Part shown: positions 25,473 through 34,929 of the stretch, in pieces
Numbering within the stretch: the stretch's first letter is position 1
Layout of the letters: each line of letters begins with the position of its first letter
DNA from: Magnetococcales bacterium WMHbinv6
Lineage (GTDB): Bacteria > Pseudomonadota > Magnetococcia > Magnetococcales > Magnetaquicoccaceae
Assembly: GCA_002753135.1 (NCBI GenBank)
Contig: PDZV01000010.1
Span: 35,078-99,077 of the forward strand
Reading direction: 5' to 3'
Length of the DNA stretch: 64,000 bases
Notes under the pieces: generated by a model
Databases searched by the model: none
What the model was told of the DNA's origin: nothing
Seen by the model: the letters and a program-made list of their open reading frames with translations, nothing else
Program-made: the position numbers and the translations under genes

Positions 25473-26695
25473 CAGGTATGATACTCGGCGTTGATGGTGA
25501 TATAGCCATGGGTCAGGTCACAGCTCCACACCGTATGGCTGGCCTCTCCCAATCCCAAAGCGATACGAATGGCAATCTCCTCTTGTTGCATCACCGCCTC
25601 CCCCTGCTCCTTGGTATAGCTGCCGCGTCGGCCACCCTTTTCGACCACAGGCACGTCACCCAGCCACAAGGAGAGCCGATCGGCTGCAAGCGGCACCCCC
25701 GCATAACCGACCGCCGCCAAAATACGCCCCCAGTTGGGATCGCTGCCGGCACAGGCCGTTTTGACCAGCGGACTTTTGGCCACCGCCATGGCAATCTGTT
25801 TGGCCTCCTCACCGTTGCGAGCCTCTTCCACGGTAATGGCAATGAATTTACTGGCCCCCTCCCCATCGCGGACAATGGCTTGTGCCAACTCTTGACACAA
25901 CTCAATCAGGGCATGGCTCAACAATTGTCCCTCCGGCCCCGCCAGGTCGGTAACGACAGGCGCCCCGGAACGCCCGGAGGCAAAGAGCAGCACCGTGTCA
26001 TTGGTTGAGGTATCCCCATCGACGGAAATGCTGTTGAAACTTTTTTCCACCGCCTGTTGCAGCATGCTTTGCAGCAGTGCTGGATCAACGGCAGCATCGG
26101 TAAAGAGAAATGCCAGCATGGTGGCCATATCGGGGTGGATCATCCCGGCCCCTTTGCAAATCCCCACCAGTTGCACCGTGGCCCCCCCCAGGACAATGGT
26201 ACGACCTGCCCCTTTGGCAAAGGTATCCGTGGTCATGATCGCCTGCGCTGCCCGATCCCAGCCAGCCGGTTGCAGTGCGGCGACCAACTGCGGAATCGCC
26301 TGCAAGGGTTTTTGCACCGGCAGAGGCACACCGATCACCCCGGTGGATGCCAGCAACACCTGCTCATCGGCCACCTGCAACCGCTCAGAAACCTGACGGG
26401 AGAGGGCCAGGGCATCCTGCATGCCCTGTTCGCCATTGACGGCATTGGCATTGCCCGCATTGACCAATAATGCCCGGGCGGTCTGTTTGCTCTGCTGTAA
26501 ACGGTGTCGACAGAGGGTCACCGGTGCGGCAACCACCTGGTTGCGGGTAAACAGACCGGCAGCACAACTCTCTGCCGCCATCTCAACCAGCAACAGATCC
26601 GCCGCACCACTCTGTTTCAGGCCACAAGCCGTACTGGCCAGACGAAAACCGGCCACCGCCGGCAGGTCAGGGAAGGGAGAATGGGTAACCGCCAT
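25472..26695 (-). CDS. argJ: Bifunctional glutamate N-acetyltransferase / ornithine acetyltransferase
   Basis: 407 aa. Cycles the acetyl group between ornithine and glutamate in arginine synthesis. The self-cleavage motif KGAGMIHPDMATML (~180-193) is present with the nucleophile Thr in place. The N-terminal LLVNAGNANA and the late GSDPNWGRI (~325) are also diagnostic. Stop overlaps the yrfG-like start (ATGA). Length normal. Confidence 0.97.
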   Translation of the reverse strand: MAVTHSPFPDLPAVAGFRLASTACGLKQSGAADLLLVEMAAESCAAGLFTRNQVVAAPVTLCRHRLQQSKQTARALLVNAGNANAVNGEQGMQDALALSRQVSERLQVADEQVLLASTGVIGVPLPVQKPLQAIPQLVAALQPAGWDRAAQAIMTTDTFAKGAGRTIVLGGATVQLVGICKGAGMIHPDMATMLAFLFTDAAVDPALLQSMLQQAVEKSFNSISVDGDTSTNDTVLLFASGRSGAPVVTDLAGPEGQLLSHALIELCQELAQAIVRDGEGASKFIAITVEEARNGEEAKQIAMAVAKSPLVKTACAGSDPNWGRILAAVGYAGVPLAADRLSLWLGDVPVVEKGGRRGSYTKEQGEAVMQQEEIAIRIALGLGEASHTVWSCDLTHGYITINAEYHT

Positions 26696-26834
26696 ACAGC
26701 CTCTCTCGGCATCAAGGGTAATGGGTAGACATCAGGTTTGCGTTCAGCCATAATCGGCGATTGCGGCTGTGGCTGCATGATACGACAAACCGAGCCATGA
26801 AAAAACCCTTAACTCTATCTCCCCATCATCTGCC

Positions 26835-27284
26835 ATGTACAGTGAAAACGCTTCGTTTGCCAAACGATTGTCCGGTCGTTTTGATGGCATGATTCGCCAG
26901 GAAGATGCCGAACGGTTGGCCCATACGATGGTCGACCTGGATGGCTGGTATCTGCTGGAACCCAGCCGCGCACCGCCCGCCCAACCGGTGGATGGTCCGA
27001 CGGCCAGTCGCCATTTGGAGCAATTGCTGCAAGAGATTCTGCGCGAGGAAAAAGGCGTCTGGAGTACCATGGTCTACGTACAAAATCAGGAAGATCCCTG
27101 GATCATCAAGGTGTTCCACCCGCGCCGGGCCGGCTGTGGTTGTGGCGGCCAAGGGGGGATCGTGCCCTGGTGGGTGTTGTCACGGGTCAAACCCGAACAG
27201 GTTGCCGAATGGCAAATCACCGCCTGCCGACCCAGTGAGTCAGCCGCAAAAGGCGGCGTCTGGAAAAAATGGTTCAACCATTAA
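26835..27284 (+). CDS. Unknown protein with a CGCGG motif (149 aa)
   Basis: I recognise no family. Soluble, Trp-rich (DGWYLLE, WSTMVYVQ, PWIIKVFHP, PWWVLSRV, WKKWF), with a distinctive CGCGGQGG turn at ~102-109 that could bind metal or form a Gly-rich loop. Start ATG 26835, with 139 bp of non-coding DNA upstream. Its last bases overlap the end of the convergent methyltransferase gene by 11 bp. Confidence 0.65.
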   Translation: MYSENASFAKRLSGRFDGMIRQEDAERLAHTMVDLDGWYLLEPSRAPPAQPVDGPTASRHLEQLLQEILREEKGVWSTMVYVQNQEDPWIIKVFHPRRAGCGCGGQGGIVPWWVLSRVKPEQVAEWQITACRPSESAAKGGVWKKWFNH

Positions 27285-28209
27285 GTGACTGCGTTTTCGT
27301 CACCGCATTTTTCCAGGCATGACCAAACAAAATTTCCACCGTACAGGCCAGATTGCCGTCTGGCAGGCAAAACTGTTGCTGATAGAGCGTCTGCAACCGC
27401 TCCCGGTAGCCTCGCCCGCGCAGGCCGCCCGTCTGCTGCCGCAACGGATTGCCGCTGCCCATCGCTTGCAACTGTCGCCAGAGGCTCTGCACATCCGTAA
27501 CCGGCACAATCGCCTGCTCCCGATCGACAACCGGCAGCACAAAACCACTGGCCAGCAGCAGATCGCCCAACCCAGGCAACGAAGGCAACAGCGGTCCACG
27601 CGGTCGCACCGCCTCCTGCCGCTCAGCATCCCGTTGCGCCAAACAATGGTTCAACTCCTGCAAAGAGGCGCTACCGGCCACGGTAAACAGCAACAACCGA
27701 TCGGGAGCCAAGACCCGGCGAATCTCGCGCATGACTGCCGGCAAATCGTTGCTCCAGTGCAGCACCATGCTGGAGATGACCAGGTCGAACTGCTGGCGGG
27801 CAAACGGCAAATGGAGCAGTTCACCCTCCAGCACCTTGGGATAACGCTGCCACGGCAAGCGCCATTCCGACCTGCCGCCGCGCAACCCGCCGACGGAAAG
27901 GGAAACAATCTCCGCTTTGGGCCATTTTTTTTGCAACGCCGCAGCCAACAAACCGGTGCGCCCGCCCAGCTCCAGAACCCGTTGCGGTGTCAGGCGAATA
28001 TCCTCCAGACGTTCCAGCAACGCCTGGTCCAGACGCCGCAACAGACCATCCTCTGCCGCCATGCTGAGCGCCGCCCGTTGCCAGTTGCGACGCAATCGCC
28101 GGGCATCCAGTCGATGCACGGGAAAAAAGGCCAACGATGTTGTCTCACTCACAGCATACACACTTTCTGCCCGCCAGAACCGATAGGAAAACTTTTCCAA
28201 ACCGCCCAA
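27274..28209 (-). CDS. BioC-like SAM-dependent methyltransferase
   Basis: Class I methyltransferase of the malonyl-ACP O-methyltransferase (BioC) group, the entry enzyme of biotin synthesis. Visible: VLELGGRTGLLAAAL SAM-binding glycine loop (~80), LHLPFARQQFDLVISSMVLHW (motif II-III region), and the REIRRVLAPD helix. The start is uncertain: the longest form uses TTG at 28209; GTG codons at residues 17 and 20 are plausible. The usual GCGTG loop is GGRTG. Biotin genes are not seen nearby, so BioC is a likely but not proven label. Confidence 0.72.
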   Translation of the reverse strand: MGGLEKFSYRFWRAESVYAVSETTSLAFFPVHRLDARRLRRNWQRAALSMAAEDGLLRRLDQALLERLEDIRLTPQRVLELGGRTGLLAAALQKKWPKAEIVSLSVGGLRGGRSEWRLPWQRYPKVLEGELLHLPFARQQFDLVISSMVLHWSNDLPAVMREIRRVLAPDRLLLFTVAGSASLQELNHCLAQRDAERQEAVRPRGPLLPSLPGLGDLLLASGFVLPVVDREQAIVPVTDVQSLWRQLQAMGSGNPLRQQTGGLRGRGYRERLQTLYQQQFCLPDGNLACTVEILFGHAWKNAVTKTQSLNG

Positions 28210-28388
28210 CCCCCTCTTTACACGCCATCATCAGGCGACAAGGATAGAAGGAAAGGGTGAATTTGTCACCATAGACCGATCCGAAGTTGACTGGAAGCAT
28301 GGCTGCAGGTACACTGCCATTTTTTTGTGGATGGCCGGACTATTTTCGGTATGCCTTCACGCCACGGGGACGAATCGAGTAAGTTGAA

Positions 28389-28862
28389 ATGACGCAAAAA
28401 ATTCCCATGACCCTGCAAGGAGAGCAAAAGCTCAAAGCCGAATTGAAACGGCTGAAATCCATCGAACGTCCACGGATTGTCGAAGCGATTTCCGTCGCCC
28501 GTGAACATGGCGATCTTTCGGAAAATGCCGAATACCATGCTGCCAAAGAACAACAGGCTTTCAACGAAGGACGCATCAAAGAGATAGAAACCCGCCTCTC
28601 CAACGCAGAGGTCATTGATCCGGCACAAATTCGCTCCAGCAAGGTGGTTTTTGGGGCCACGGTCGTTGTGGTCGATGACGAAACAGAGGCCGAGTCCACC
28701 TACCAGATTGTCGGGGTGGATGAAGCCAACTTGGACCAGGGCATGATCTCTTTTACCAGTCCCATGGCCCGCGCCATGATTGGACGTGAAGTCGGCGATT
28801 CGGTGGTGGTTCGCGCTCCCGGTGGTGATCGCCACTTCGAGATTGTCAAAATCAGCTACTGA
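28389..28862 (+). CDS. greA: Transcription elongation factor GreA
   Basis: 157 aa. N-terminal coiled coil with the tip motif [13 protein letters not shown] that reaches into the RNA polymerase channel, and the C-terminal FKBP-like domain ending EIVKISY. It rescues arrested polymerase by promoting transcript cleavage. It starts 180 bp from the divergent methyltransferase, so the promoter is in between, and rlmE follows after 12 bp. Confidence 0.97.
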   Translation: MTQKIPMTLQGEQKLKAELKRLKSIERPRIVEAISVAREHGDLSENAEYHAAKEQQAFNEGRIKEIETRLSNAEVIDPAQIRSSKVVFGATVVVVDDETEAESTYQIVGVDEANLDQGMISFTSPMARAMIGREVGDSVVVRAPGGDRHFEIVKISY

Positions 28863-28874
28863 CAGGTTCTGTCC

Positions 28875-29543
28875 GTGACCCGGCGTCGCCCCTCCAGCGC
28901 CCGATGGTTGCAGGAACACCGTGAGGATCCGTATGTCGCCGCGGCAAAGCGTGACGGTTATCGTTCCCGTGCCGCCTACAAATTGCTTGAACTGCAAACC
29001 TACCCGCATGCCCATCGCCAGCCGGATCAACCTGCCAGCCTGTTGATCCAGCCGGGTATGACCGTTGTCGATCTGGGGGCAGCCCCCGGCGGTTGGAGCC
29101 AGGTGGCCGCACAGTTGGTGGCACCAGGAGGACGGGTTGTGGCCATCGATTTGCTGCCCATGGCTCCCCTCCCCGGGGTCGATTTTGTGGAAGGGGATTT
29201 TCTGGACGAACAGGTGTTGGCGCAACTGAACACCCTGCTGGACCAGGAAAAAAATCCCCGTTCAGCGCATGTCATTCTTTCCGATATGGCTCCCAACATG
29301 AGCGGTATTCCCAGTGTCGATCAGGCCCGTGGCGAACTGTTGGCGGAAAGCGCATTCCAGTTTGCCGAAACCACCCTGCGGCCAGGTGGCCGTTTGGTAT
29401 TAAAAGTTTTTCAGGGCAGCAGTTTTCATTCGATTGTCGCGCAAGCCCGTCAACGATTTGAGCGGGTCAAACTGATCAAACCCCGTGCCAGCCGTGATCG
29501 CAGCCCGGAACAATATCTTCTGGGTTTGGGGTTTCACCATTAA
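28875..29543 (+). CDS. rlmE: 23S rRNA (uridine-2'-O) methyltransferase RlmE (FtsJ/RrmJ)
   Basis: 222 aa, starting with GTG at 28875, 12 bp after greA. The catalytic K-D-K-E tetrad is present: SRAAYK, LSDMAPN, VLKVFQG and SPEQYLL. The SAM motif is VVDLGAAPGGWSQ. It methylates U2552 in the ribosomal A-loop. Length and layout match the bacterial family; a short Gln/Pro/Ala insert lies at ~45-52. Confidence 0.96.
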   Translation: MTRRRPSSARWLQEHREDPYVAAAKRDGYRSRAAYKLLELQTYPHAHRQPDQPASLLIQPGMTVVDLGAAPGGWSQVAAQLVAPGGRVVAIDLLPMAPLPGVDFVEGDFLDEQVLAQLNTLLDQEKNPRSAHVILSDMAPNMSGIPSVDQARGELLAESAFQFAETTLRPGGRLVLKVFQGSSFHSIVAQARQRFERVKLIKPRASRDRSPEQYLLGLGFHH

Positions 29544-29570
29544 CCATCTTTTATACCGACAGAAAACACC

Positions 29571-31031
29571 ATGAGGATCATCAAGCAGGCTTTGACTTTC
29601 GACGATGTGTTGCTGCTTCCCGCCCGTTCCGGTCTGTTGCCACGGGATGCCAATCTGGTCACCCGGTTGTCGCGCAATATTCGTATGAATATCCCGTTGG
29701 TCGCCGCCGCCATGGATACCGTGACCGAAGCCCGCACCGCCATCACCATGGCCCAGGAGGGTGGCATCGGTATTATCCACAAAAACATGTCCATTCAGGA
29801 ACAGGCCTCGCAGGTGCGTATTGTCAAGCGGTTTGTCTCCGGCCTGGTCTCCGATCCCTGGACCTTGCGACCGGATGACACCTTGCAGTCGGCCATTGAA
29901 ATGATGCAGCAATATCACATTTCCGGCATTCCGGTCACCGAACAGGACGGACGTCTGCACGGTATTCTCACCAACCGGGATGTGCGCTTTGCCACCGATC
30001 TGAATCAACGGATTGCCGAATTGATGACCCCGCAACACAAACTGGTCACCGTGACGCAGGGTGTCTCTCTGGAGGAGGCCAAACGGTTGTTGCATCAACA
30101 TCGGATTGAAAAATTGCTGGTGGTGGACAGCGCCTTCTGCTGTGTCGGCCTGATCACCGTCAAGGATATCGAAAAAAGCCAGACCAATCCGAACGCCTGC
30201 AAAGATTCGATCGGACGGTTGCGTGCCGGGGCGGCCATCGGCGTCGGTAGCGACAGCCAACTGCGCGCCGAGGCGTTGATCGAAGCGGAGGTCGACGTCA
30301 TCGTGGTCGATACCGCGCACGGTCACTCGGAAAGCGTGTTGGAGATGGTCACCTGGATCAAACGCAACCACCCGCAGTGTGAAGTGATTGCCGGCAATGT
30401 GGCCACTGCCGAAGGTACCCGGGATCTGATCGCTGCCGGTGCGGACGGCATCAAGGTGGGCATCGGTCCGGGCTCCATCTGTACCACCCGTATTGTTGCC
30501 GGGGTGGGTGTACCACAGATTACCGCCATCGCCGATTGTGTCGCCGAAGCGGACAAGGCCGGAATTCCGGTCATTGCCGATGGCGGCATCAAATTTTCCG
30601 GCGATGTGGCCAAAGCCATTGCCGCCGGTGCCTCGTCGGTGATGATGGGCTCCATGTTTGCCGGAACCGATGAGGCCCCCGGCGAAGTGTTCCTCTATCA
30701 GGGCCGCAGCTATAAAACCTATCGCGGCATGGGTTCTTTGGGTGCCATGGTACAAGGCTCCCAGGATCGCTATGCCCAGGCCGGTGTGGAGGTGCAAAAA
30801 CTGGTCCCGGAAGGGGTGGAAGGACGGGTCCCCTACAAGGGACCACTGCAACCCCTGATTCAACAAATTTTGGGCGGTTTGCGCGCTGCCATGGGTTATA
30901 CCGGCTGTGCCGATATTCAAACCTTGCGCAGCAAACCCTCTTTTGTCCAAATTACCCAGGCTGGTCTGCGCGAATCGCACGTGCATGATGTCAGCATTAC
31001 CAAAGAAGCACCCAACTATCGCCAGGATTAA
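29571..31031 (+). CDS. guaB: Inosine-5'-monophosphate dehydrogenase
   Basis: 486 aa. Catalyses IMP to XMP, the first committed step to GMP. TIM barrel with the active-site Cys in GSICTTR, the phosphate site [10 protein letters not shown], the mobile flap and two CBS domains inserted at ~95-205. It is followed by guaA after 16 bp, forming the gua operon. Confidence 0.98.
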   Translation: MRIIKQALTFDDVLLLPARSGLLPRDANLVTRLSRNIRMNIPLVAAAMDTVTEARTAITMAQEGGIGIIHKNMSIQEQASQVRIVKRFVSGLVSDPWTLRPDDTLQSAIEMMQQYHISGIPVTEQDGRLHGILTNRDVRFATDLNQRIAELMTPQHKLVTVTQGVSLEEAKRLLHQHRIEKLLVVDSAFCCVGLITVKDIEKSQTNPNACKDSIGRLRAGAAIGVGSDSQLRAEALIEAEVDVIVVDTAHGHSESVLEMVTWIKRNHPQCEVIAGNVATAEGTRDLIAAGADGIKVGIGPGSICTTRIVAGVGVPQITAIADCVAEADKAGIPVIADGGIKFSGDVAKAIAAGASSVMMGSMFAGTDEAPGEVFLYQGRSYKTYRGMGSLGAMVQGSQDRYAQAGVEVQKLVPEGVEGRVPYKGPLQPLIQQILGGLRAAMGYTGCADIQTLRSKPSFVQITQAGLRESHVHDVSITKEAPNYRQD

Positions 31032-31047
31032 TGCAGGAGCAGGCCCG

Positions 31048-32646
31048 ATGTCCGCTGACCCCATTCATGATGAACGGATACTGATTCTCGACTATGGTTC
31101 CCAGTACACCCAACTGATCGCCCGACGGGTACGGGAGGCACACGTCTATAGTGAAATTCATCCGCATACGATGCGTGCGGAAGAGATCCACGCTTTCAAT
31201 CCGAAAGGGGTGATTCTTTCCGGCGGTCATCGTTCGGTCTATGACAAGGGTGCCCCCGACCTCAACCCGGTCGTGCTTGCCCTGGGGGTACCGGTGCTGG
31301 GCATCTGCTACGGCATGCACCTGCTGGCCCGCCATTTCGGTGGCGAGGTCACCGCTTCCCATACCCGCGAATACGGTTTGGCCAAGGTGTGGCGTCAGGA
31401 ACAGCATGCCAACCCATTTCCCAATTTTTTTCGCCAGCCGCAGATTCATGGCATGGCCGGTGAACATCCCTGGCCGGTCAAAGTGTGGATGAGCCATGGC
31501 GATCATGTGTCGCGGGTACCCAACGCCTTTCGGGTATTGGCAGAGAGCAATAACGGCATCATCGCCGCCATTGCTTCCAAAGATGACCGACTGCTGGGGG
31601 TGCAGTTTCATCCAGAGGTCAACCATACCGAACAGGGCGAACTGTTGATCCAGGATTTTGTGCTGGGTCTGTGTGGCTGTCAGGGGTTGTGGACCTCGCA
31701 AGGGGTGATCGAACGGGAAGTGCGCCTGGTGCGCGAAAAAGTCGGCTCGGATCATGTCATTCTCGGTCTTTCTGGCGGTGTCGACTCTGCCGTCACCGCT
31801 GCCTTGCTGCATAAAGCCATCGGTACGCAACTGACCTGTATCTTTGTCGACAATGGGTTGTTGCGCCTCAACGAAGGTGACGAAGTGATGGCCACTTTTG
31901 CCGCCCACCTGGGGGTACGGGTCATTCGCGTCGATGCCGAGCACCGTTTTCTGTCGCGTCTGCAGGGGGTCACCGATCCGGAACAAAAACGCAAGGCCAT
32001 CGGCCATACCTTCATTGAGGTGTTTGAAGAGGAGGCCAAAAAGCTGGATGGTGTCCGCTGGCTGGCGCAAGGCACCATCTATCCCGATGTCATTGAATCG
32101 GCGGGCGGCAAAAGTGGTACGGCAACAACGATCAAATCCCATCATAATGTGGGCGGCCTGCCGGACAAGATGGGACTGGCTCTGCTCGAACCCCTGCGGG
32201 AACTGTTCAAAGATGAAGTGCGCCAGATCGGTCTGGAGCTGGGTCTGCCAGAGCGGATGATTCGCCGTCACCCCTTTCCGGGGCCCGGTTTGGGAGTACG
32301 CATTCTTGGCGAGGTACGCAAAGAGTTTGCCGATCTGTTGCGGCGAGCCGATGCCATCTACATGGAAGAACTCTACCAGTCTGGTCACTATTATAAAACA
32401 GACCAGGCTTTTGCCGTCTTTTTGCCGGTCAAGAGCGTTGGTGTCATGGGTGATGGACGCAGCTATGACTATGTGGTTGCCCTACGGGCCGTTGAAACCA
32501 AAGATTATATGACCGCCGCCTATTACCCGATGCCCCACGACCTGCTGGCACGCATCGCCAGCCGCATCATCAATGAGGTCAAAGGGATCAATCGCGTCAC
32601 CTACGACATCACCTCCAAACCACCGGGCACCATTGAGTGGGAGTAG
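31048..32646 (+). CDS. guaA: GMP synthase (glutamine-hydrolysing)
   Basis: 532 aa from the ATG at 31048 with GCAGGAG upstream; a longer in-frame start inside guaB is rejected. Class I amidotransferase domain with Cys in GICYGMH and the His-x-Glu pair in FHPEVNH; ATP-pyrophosphatase SGGVDS motif; C-terminal dimerisation domain ending PGTIEWE. Converts XMP to GMP. The usual LSGGP near residue 55 reads LSGGH, a small variant. Confidence 0.98.
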   Translation: MSADPIHDERILILDYGSQYTQLIARRVREAHVYSEIHPHTMRAEEIHAFNPKGVILSGGHRSVYDKGAPDLNPVVLALGVPVLGICYGMHLLARHFGGEVTASHTREYGLAKVWRQEQHANPFPNFFRQPQIHGMAGEHPWPVKVWMSHGDHVSRVPNAFRVLAESNNGIIAAIASKDDRLLGVQFHPEVNHTEQGELLIQDFVLGLCGCQGLWTSQGVIEREVRLVREKVGSDHVILGLSGGVDSAVTAALLHKAIGTQLTCIFVDNGLLRLNEGDEVMATFAAHLGVRVIRVDAEHRFLSRLQGVTDPEQKRKAIGHTFIEVFEEEAKKLDGVRWLAQGTIYPDVIESAGGKSGTATTIKSHHNVGGLPDKMGLALLEPLRELFKDEVRQIGLELGLPERMIRRHPFPGPGLGVRILGEVRKEFADLLRRADAIYMEELYQSGHYYKTDQAFAVFLPVKSVGVMGDGRSYDYVVALRAVETKDYMTAAYYPMPHDLLARIASRIINEVKGINRVTYDITSKPPGTIEWE

Positions 32647-32663
32647 ATCTTCCCCGGTTTAAT

Positions 32664-32677
32664 TTGATATAAATCAA
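32664..32677. promoter_or_regulatory. FNR/ANR-type box
   Basis: TTGAT-ATAA-ATCAA: a perfect match to the FNR consensus TTGAT-N4-ATCAA. It is 208 bp before the CMD-Rieske start codon and just after the guaA stop. A possible -35 TTGACT (32684-32689) and a poor -10 CACAAT (32707-32712) lie downstream, so FNR-like control of the next gene is suggested, not proven. Confidence 0.65.
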
Positions 32678-32884
32678 ACATCACTTGACTAAAAAGCAGG
32701 CATCTGCACAATACCGCAGCAACCGGTTTTTTTCATCTTGCGGTTGCTGTCGGTTGTTGTGTGCTGATTCTCAACAAAAACAATCAGATCTTTTTGCCAT
32801 GGCATTTGGCCTGCAGATTGCGGTAGCAATAGCGTGCAGCCATCGCAATGGTTTTGCTCACTCTCAAGCCAGGAAACGAAAAAC

Positions 32885-33529
32885 ATGTCCAAAGCACTTA
32901 CCTATCTGGCCAAAGCTCGCCCGGAAGCAGCGACCAGCCTTTTGAGTTTTTACAAGCACAGTGTCCAGGCATTGGATGAAAAAACACGGCATCTGATCCA
33001 GATTGTCACCAAAGTCACGGTCGGTACGGAACGGGGTCTGCGCCAGTATGCGCCCAAGGCGTTAAAAGCGGGGGCGACGCGAGAAGAGATTTTGGATGCG
33101 GTCTTGATGGCCTTTCCGGCAGCCGGTCTCAACAAGGTGCTGGATGCCATTGATATCATGCGGGAGATGGATCTGCTGCCGGAAGTGGAGCAGGCCAAGG
33201 CGGCGACTGATGACACAGCGACTCTCCTCGGCACGATCAGCGATTGGCCGCTACAACGGATGGTCACCCTGCAACGACCGGGTGGTGATTTACTCCTGTT
33301 CCGCAGCGCTGCCGAGACGGTGGTGGTCTATAGTGCCCGTTGTCCACACTCCAAAGCCAATCTGTGTCATGGTACAGACCATGGCACGCAGGTCGAATGT
33401 CGGGTCCACAACTGGCAATTTGATCTGGCCAGCGGAGCCTGCCTGCAACCGGACAACGGCAAAGCATTGCAAGTGATGGCAACAGAAGTGCGCGATGGAC
33501 AGTTGTATCTGCTGGAAACGCCACAATGA
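32885..33529 (+). CDS. CMD (AhpD-like) domain fused to a Rieske [2Fe-2S] domain
   Basis: 214 aa from the ATG at 32885 (AGGAAACG upstream). Residues ~1-95 are a carboxymuconolactone decarboxylase/AhpD-like helical domain (DEKTRHLIQIVTKVTVG, REEILDAVLMAFPAAGLNKVLDAI). The CXXC pair of active AhpD is absent. Residues ~120-214 are a Rieske domain with CPH, 16 residues, then CRVH, all four ligands of a [2Fe-2S] cluster. Soluble and cytoplasmic. It could pass electrons to, or sense redox with, the linked domain. An FNR box lies upstream and a cyclic-nucleotide-binding protein downstream. Function unknown. Confidence 0.82.
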   Translation: MSKALTYLAKARPEAATSLLSFYKHSVQALDEKTRHLIQIVTKVTVGTERGLRQYAPKALKAGATREEILDAVLMAFPAAGLNKVLDAIDIMREMDLLPEVEQAKAATDDTATLLGTISDWPLQRMVTLQRPGGDLLLFRSAAETVVVYSARCPHSKANLCHGTDHGTQVECRVHNWQFDLASGACLQPDNGKALQVMATEVRDGQLYLLETPQ

Positions 33530-33557
33530 CACTCATCCGAACAAAGGACGCAGCACA

Positions 33558-33986
33558 ATGAAAAATTTCAGGTTGAAGTTTTTGGTAGAGAGCGACATTG
33601 CGTTGATCAGCAGCCGCTTTAACCGGCAACATTTTTCTGCCGGAGAGACGGTGCTGACCGAGGGCGTGGTCTCACAATCTTTGTATCTGCTGGTCCAAGG
33701 ATCGGTCAAAGTGGTGCGTAATGTTTTGGATGAAGAGGTGGTGATTGCCCGACTTGGACCCGGTGAAATGTTGGGGGTGACCTCCCTTTTGGACGGCTCG
33801 GCGATCAGTACCACCGTGATCACCAATGAACCGTGCGAATTTGATTGGATTGCCCTGACCGATCTGCATTCGTTATTGGAGTCTGTACCTGGTTTGGCGG
33901 TACGTTTTTACCGTTCGCTGGGTGCGTTGCTGGCCGATCGTCTGGATACCGTGTTAAGCCAGGTGACACCGCCAGCAGAGGAATAA
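33558..33986 (+). CDS. Stand-alone cyclic-nucleotide-binding-domain protein
   Basis: 142 aa from the ATG at 33558 (longer forms lie in the preceding gene). A single cNMP-binding (Crp-type) beta-roll domain: GETVLTEGVVSQSLYLLVQGSVKVV, then GPGEMLGVTSLLDG, with an Arg-less phosphate-binding loop. It ends at a helix (RFYRSLGALLADRLDTVL) where Crp/Fnr proteins begin their dimer helix, and there is no HTH domain. So it is not a DNA-binding regulator itself. It probably acts by protein contact, perhaps with the Rieske protein 28 bp upstream. Confidence 0.8.
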   Translation: MKNFRLKFLVESDIALISSRFNRQHFSAGETVLTEGVVSQSLYLLVQGSVKVVRNVLDEEVVIARLGPGEMLGVTSLLDGSAISTTVITNEPCEFDWIALTDLHSLLESVPGLAVRFYRSLGALLADRLDTVLSQVTPPAEE

Positions 33987-34016
33987 GAGTGGCGGCCTCT
34001 CTCTGAGCAAGGGCAC

Positions 34017-34055
34017 CTCTGCCACGTTACCGGGTGGCAGAGTCTGCCCCCTCTT
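34017..34055. terminator. Terminator between convergent cNMP and PAP2 genes
   Basis: A 9-bp stem CTCTGCCAC with GTGGCAGAG and an 8-nt loop, followed on the plus strand by a pyrimidine-rich CTCTTCTTCTATT tract. Its place between two convergent genes supports a shared, two-way terminator. Confidence 0.55.
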
Positions 34056-34058
34056 CTT

Positions 34059-34661
34059 CTATTCGGCCAACCACCCTTTGGCAATCCATTTGGCCAGCAG
34101 ACGCCGATAGCCGTTTTCCAGAGTGACGACCAGGCGATCGCCCCAACGGTTGAGCTGCAGCAGGCGGTTGACAATCATGGCGGCGGCCCAACCGACACCC
34201 AACCCCCCGATCATGTCAAAGGGAAAATGGACCCCCAGAAAAACTCTGGCCCAGCACACCAGCAGCGCCACTGCCAGCAAAAACCAGCCGACCCGTTTGC
34301 GGATACCGTTGATCCAGAGCGAAAAAGCGGCAGCAAAACAAAAAACGGCATGATTACTGGGAAAAGAGGCATCCGGGGCATGGAAGAGATGGGTATGACC
34401 GATGCCAACGACAAACGGGCGGGGATGCGGCCACAACGCACGCAAGGTCAAACTGATGGTCAGGCCCAGCAGAATGGTCAACAGCGCCTTGACGGCCAGT
34501 TCCCGATGATAGGACAATCCCCAAAACCACATACTGATCAACAGGATCGGCAGCAGAAAAACCAGCCATTTGGCCAGAAAGATTGCCCCATACAGGGCAA
34601 AACTGCCTGGTTCGGCACCGGCGTTGATCAACAGAAACAGAGTTTGATTATAGTGTTCCAT
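34059..34661 (-). CDS. PAP2-family membrane phosphatase
   Basis: 200 aa, five or six membrane helices. The three PAP2 signature motifs are seen: RALWPHPRP (K/R-x6-RP), PSNHA, and RVFLGVHFPFD. Related enzymes dephosphorylate undecaprenyl diphosphate or phosphatidate; the BcrC/YbjG-like spacing suggests undecaprenyl-diphosphatase, which recycles the carrier for peptidoglycan. The substrate cannot be fixed from sequence. Confidence 0.85.
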   Translation of the reverse strand: MEHYNQTLFLLINAGAEPGSFALYGAIFLAKWLVFLLPILLISMWFWGLSYHRELAVKALLTILLGLTISLTLRALWPHPRPFVVGIGHTHLFHAPDASFPSNHAVFCFAAAFSLWINGIRKRVGWFLLAVALLVCWARVFLGVHFPFDMIGGLGVGWAAAMIVNRLLQLNRWGDRLVVTLENGYRRLLAKWIAKGWLAE

Positions 34662-34679
34662 GGCACACGCAACAGTCTG

Positions 34680-34877
34680 TCAGGAAGGGTGCAAAATGTG
34701 CGCGGTTTGCCGGGCAACAAATTCGGTCAATGGTGGGCGCACGCGCTTTGATCCAGCAAAATAGTGCTGCAACAGCTGCGGCAAAAGGCATCGGGAATGG
34801 ACCATCGCCTCCGCAGCAGAGGAAGAGTACAAAACTTTACGCCGATCCGATAGTGTGGTTGCAAGTTGGGCGCGCAA
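34680..34877 (-). CDS. Possible small protein (65 aa) between the FHA and PAP2 genes
   Basis: TTG-start frame with helical, amphipathic content (AQLATTLSDRRKVLYSSS, then LPQLLQHYF). The frame starts after an in-frame TAA at ~34900. It has no homologue I recognise and no clear ribosome site, so it may be chance. It fills most of the 268-bp gap that otherwise holds nothing I can name. Confidence 0.25.
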   Translation of the reverse strand: MRAQLATTLSDRRKVLYSSSAAEAMVHSRCLLPQLLQHYFAGSKRVRPPLTEFVARQTAHILHPS

Positions 34878-34929
34878 CTGTTGCGCCGCCAGCCATTATT
34901 CCACATCTTGCTGTTTCCAGACGGGGTGG

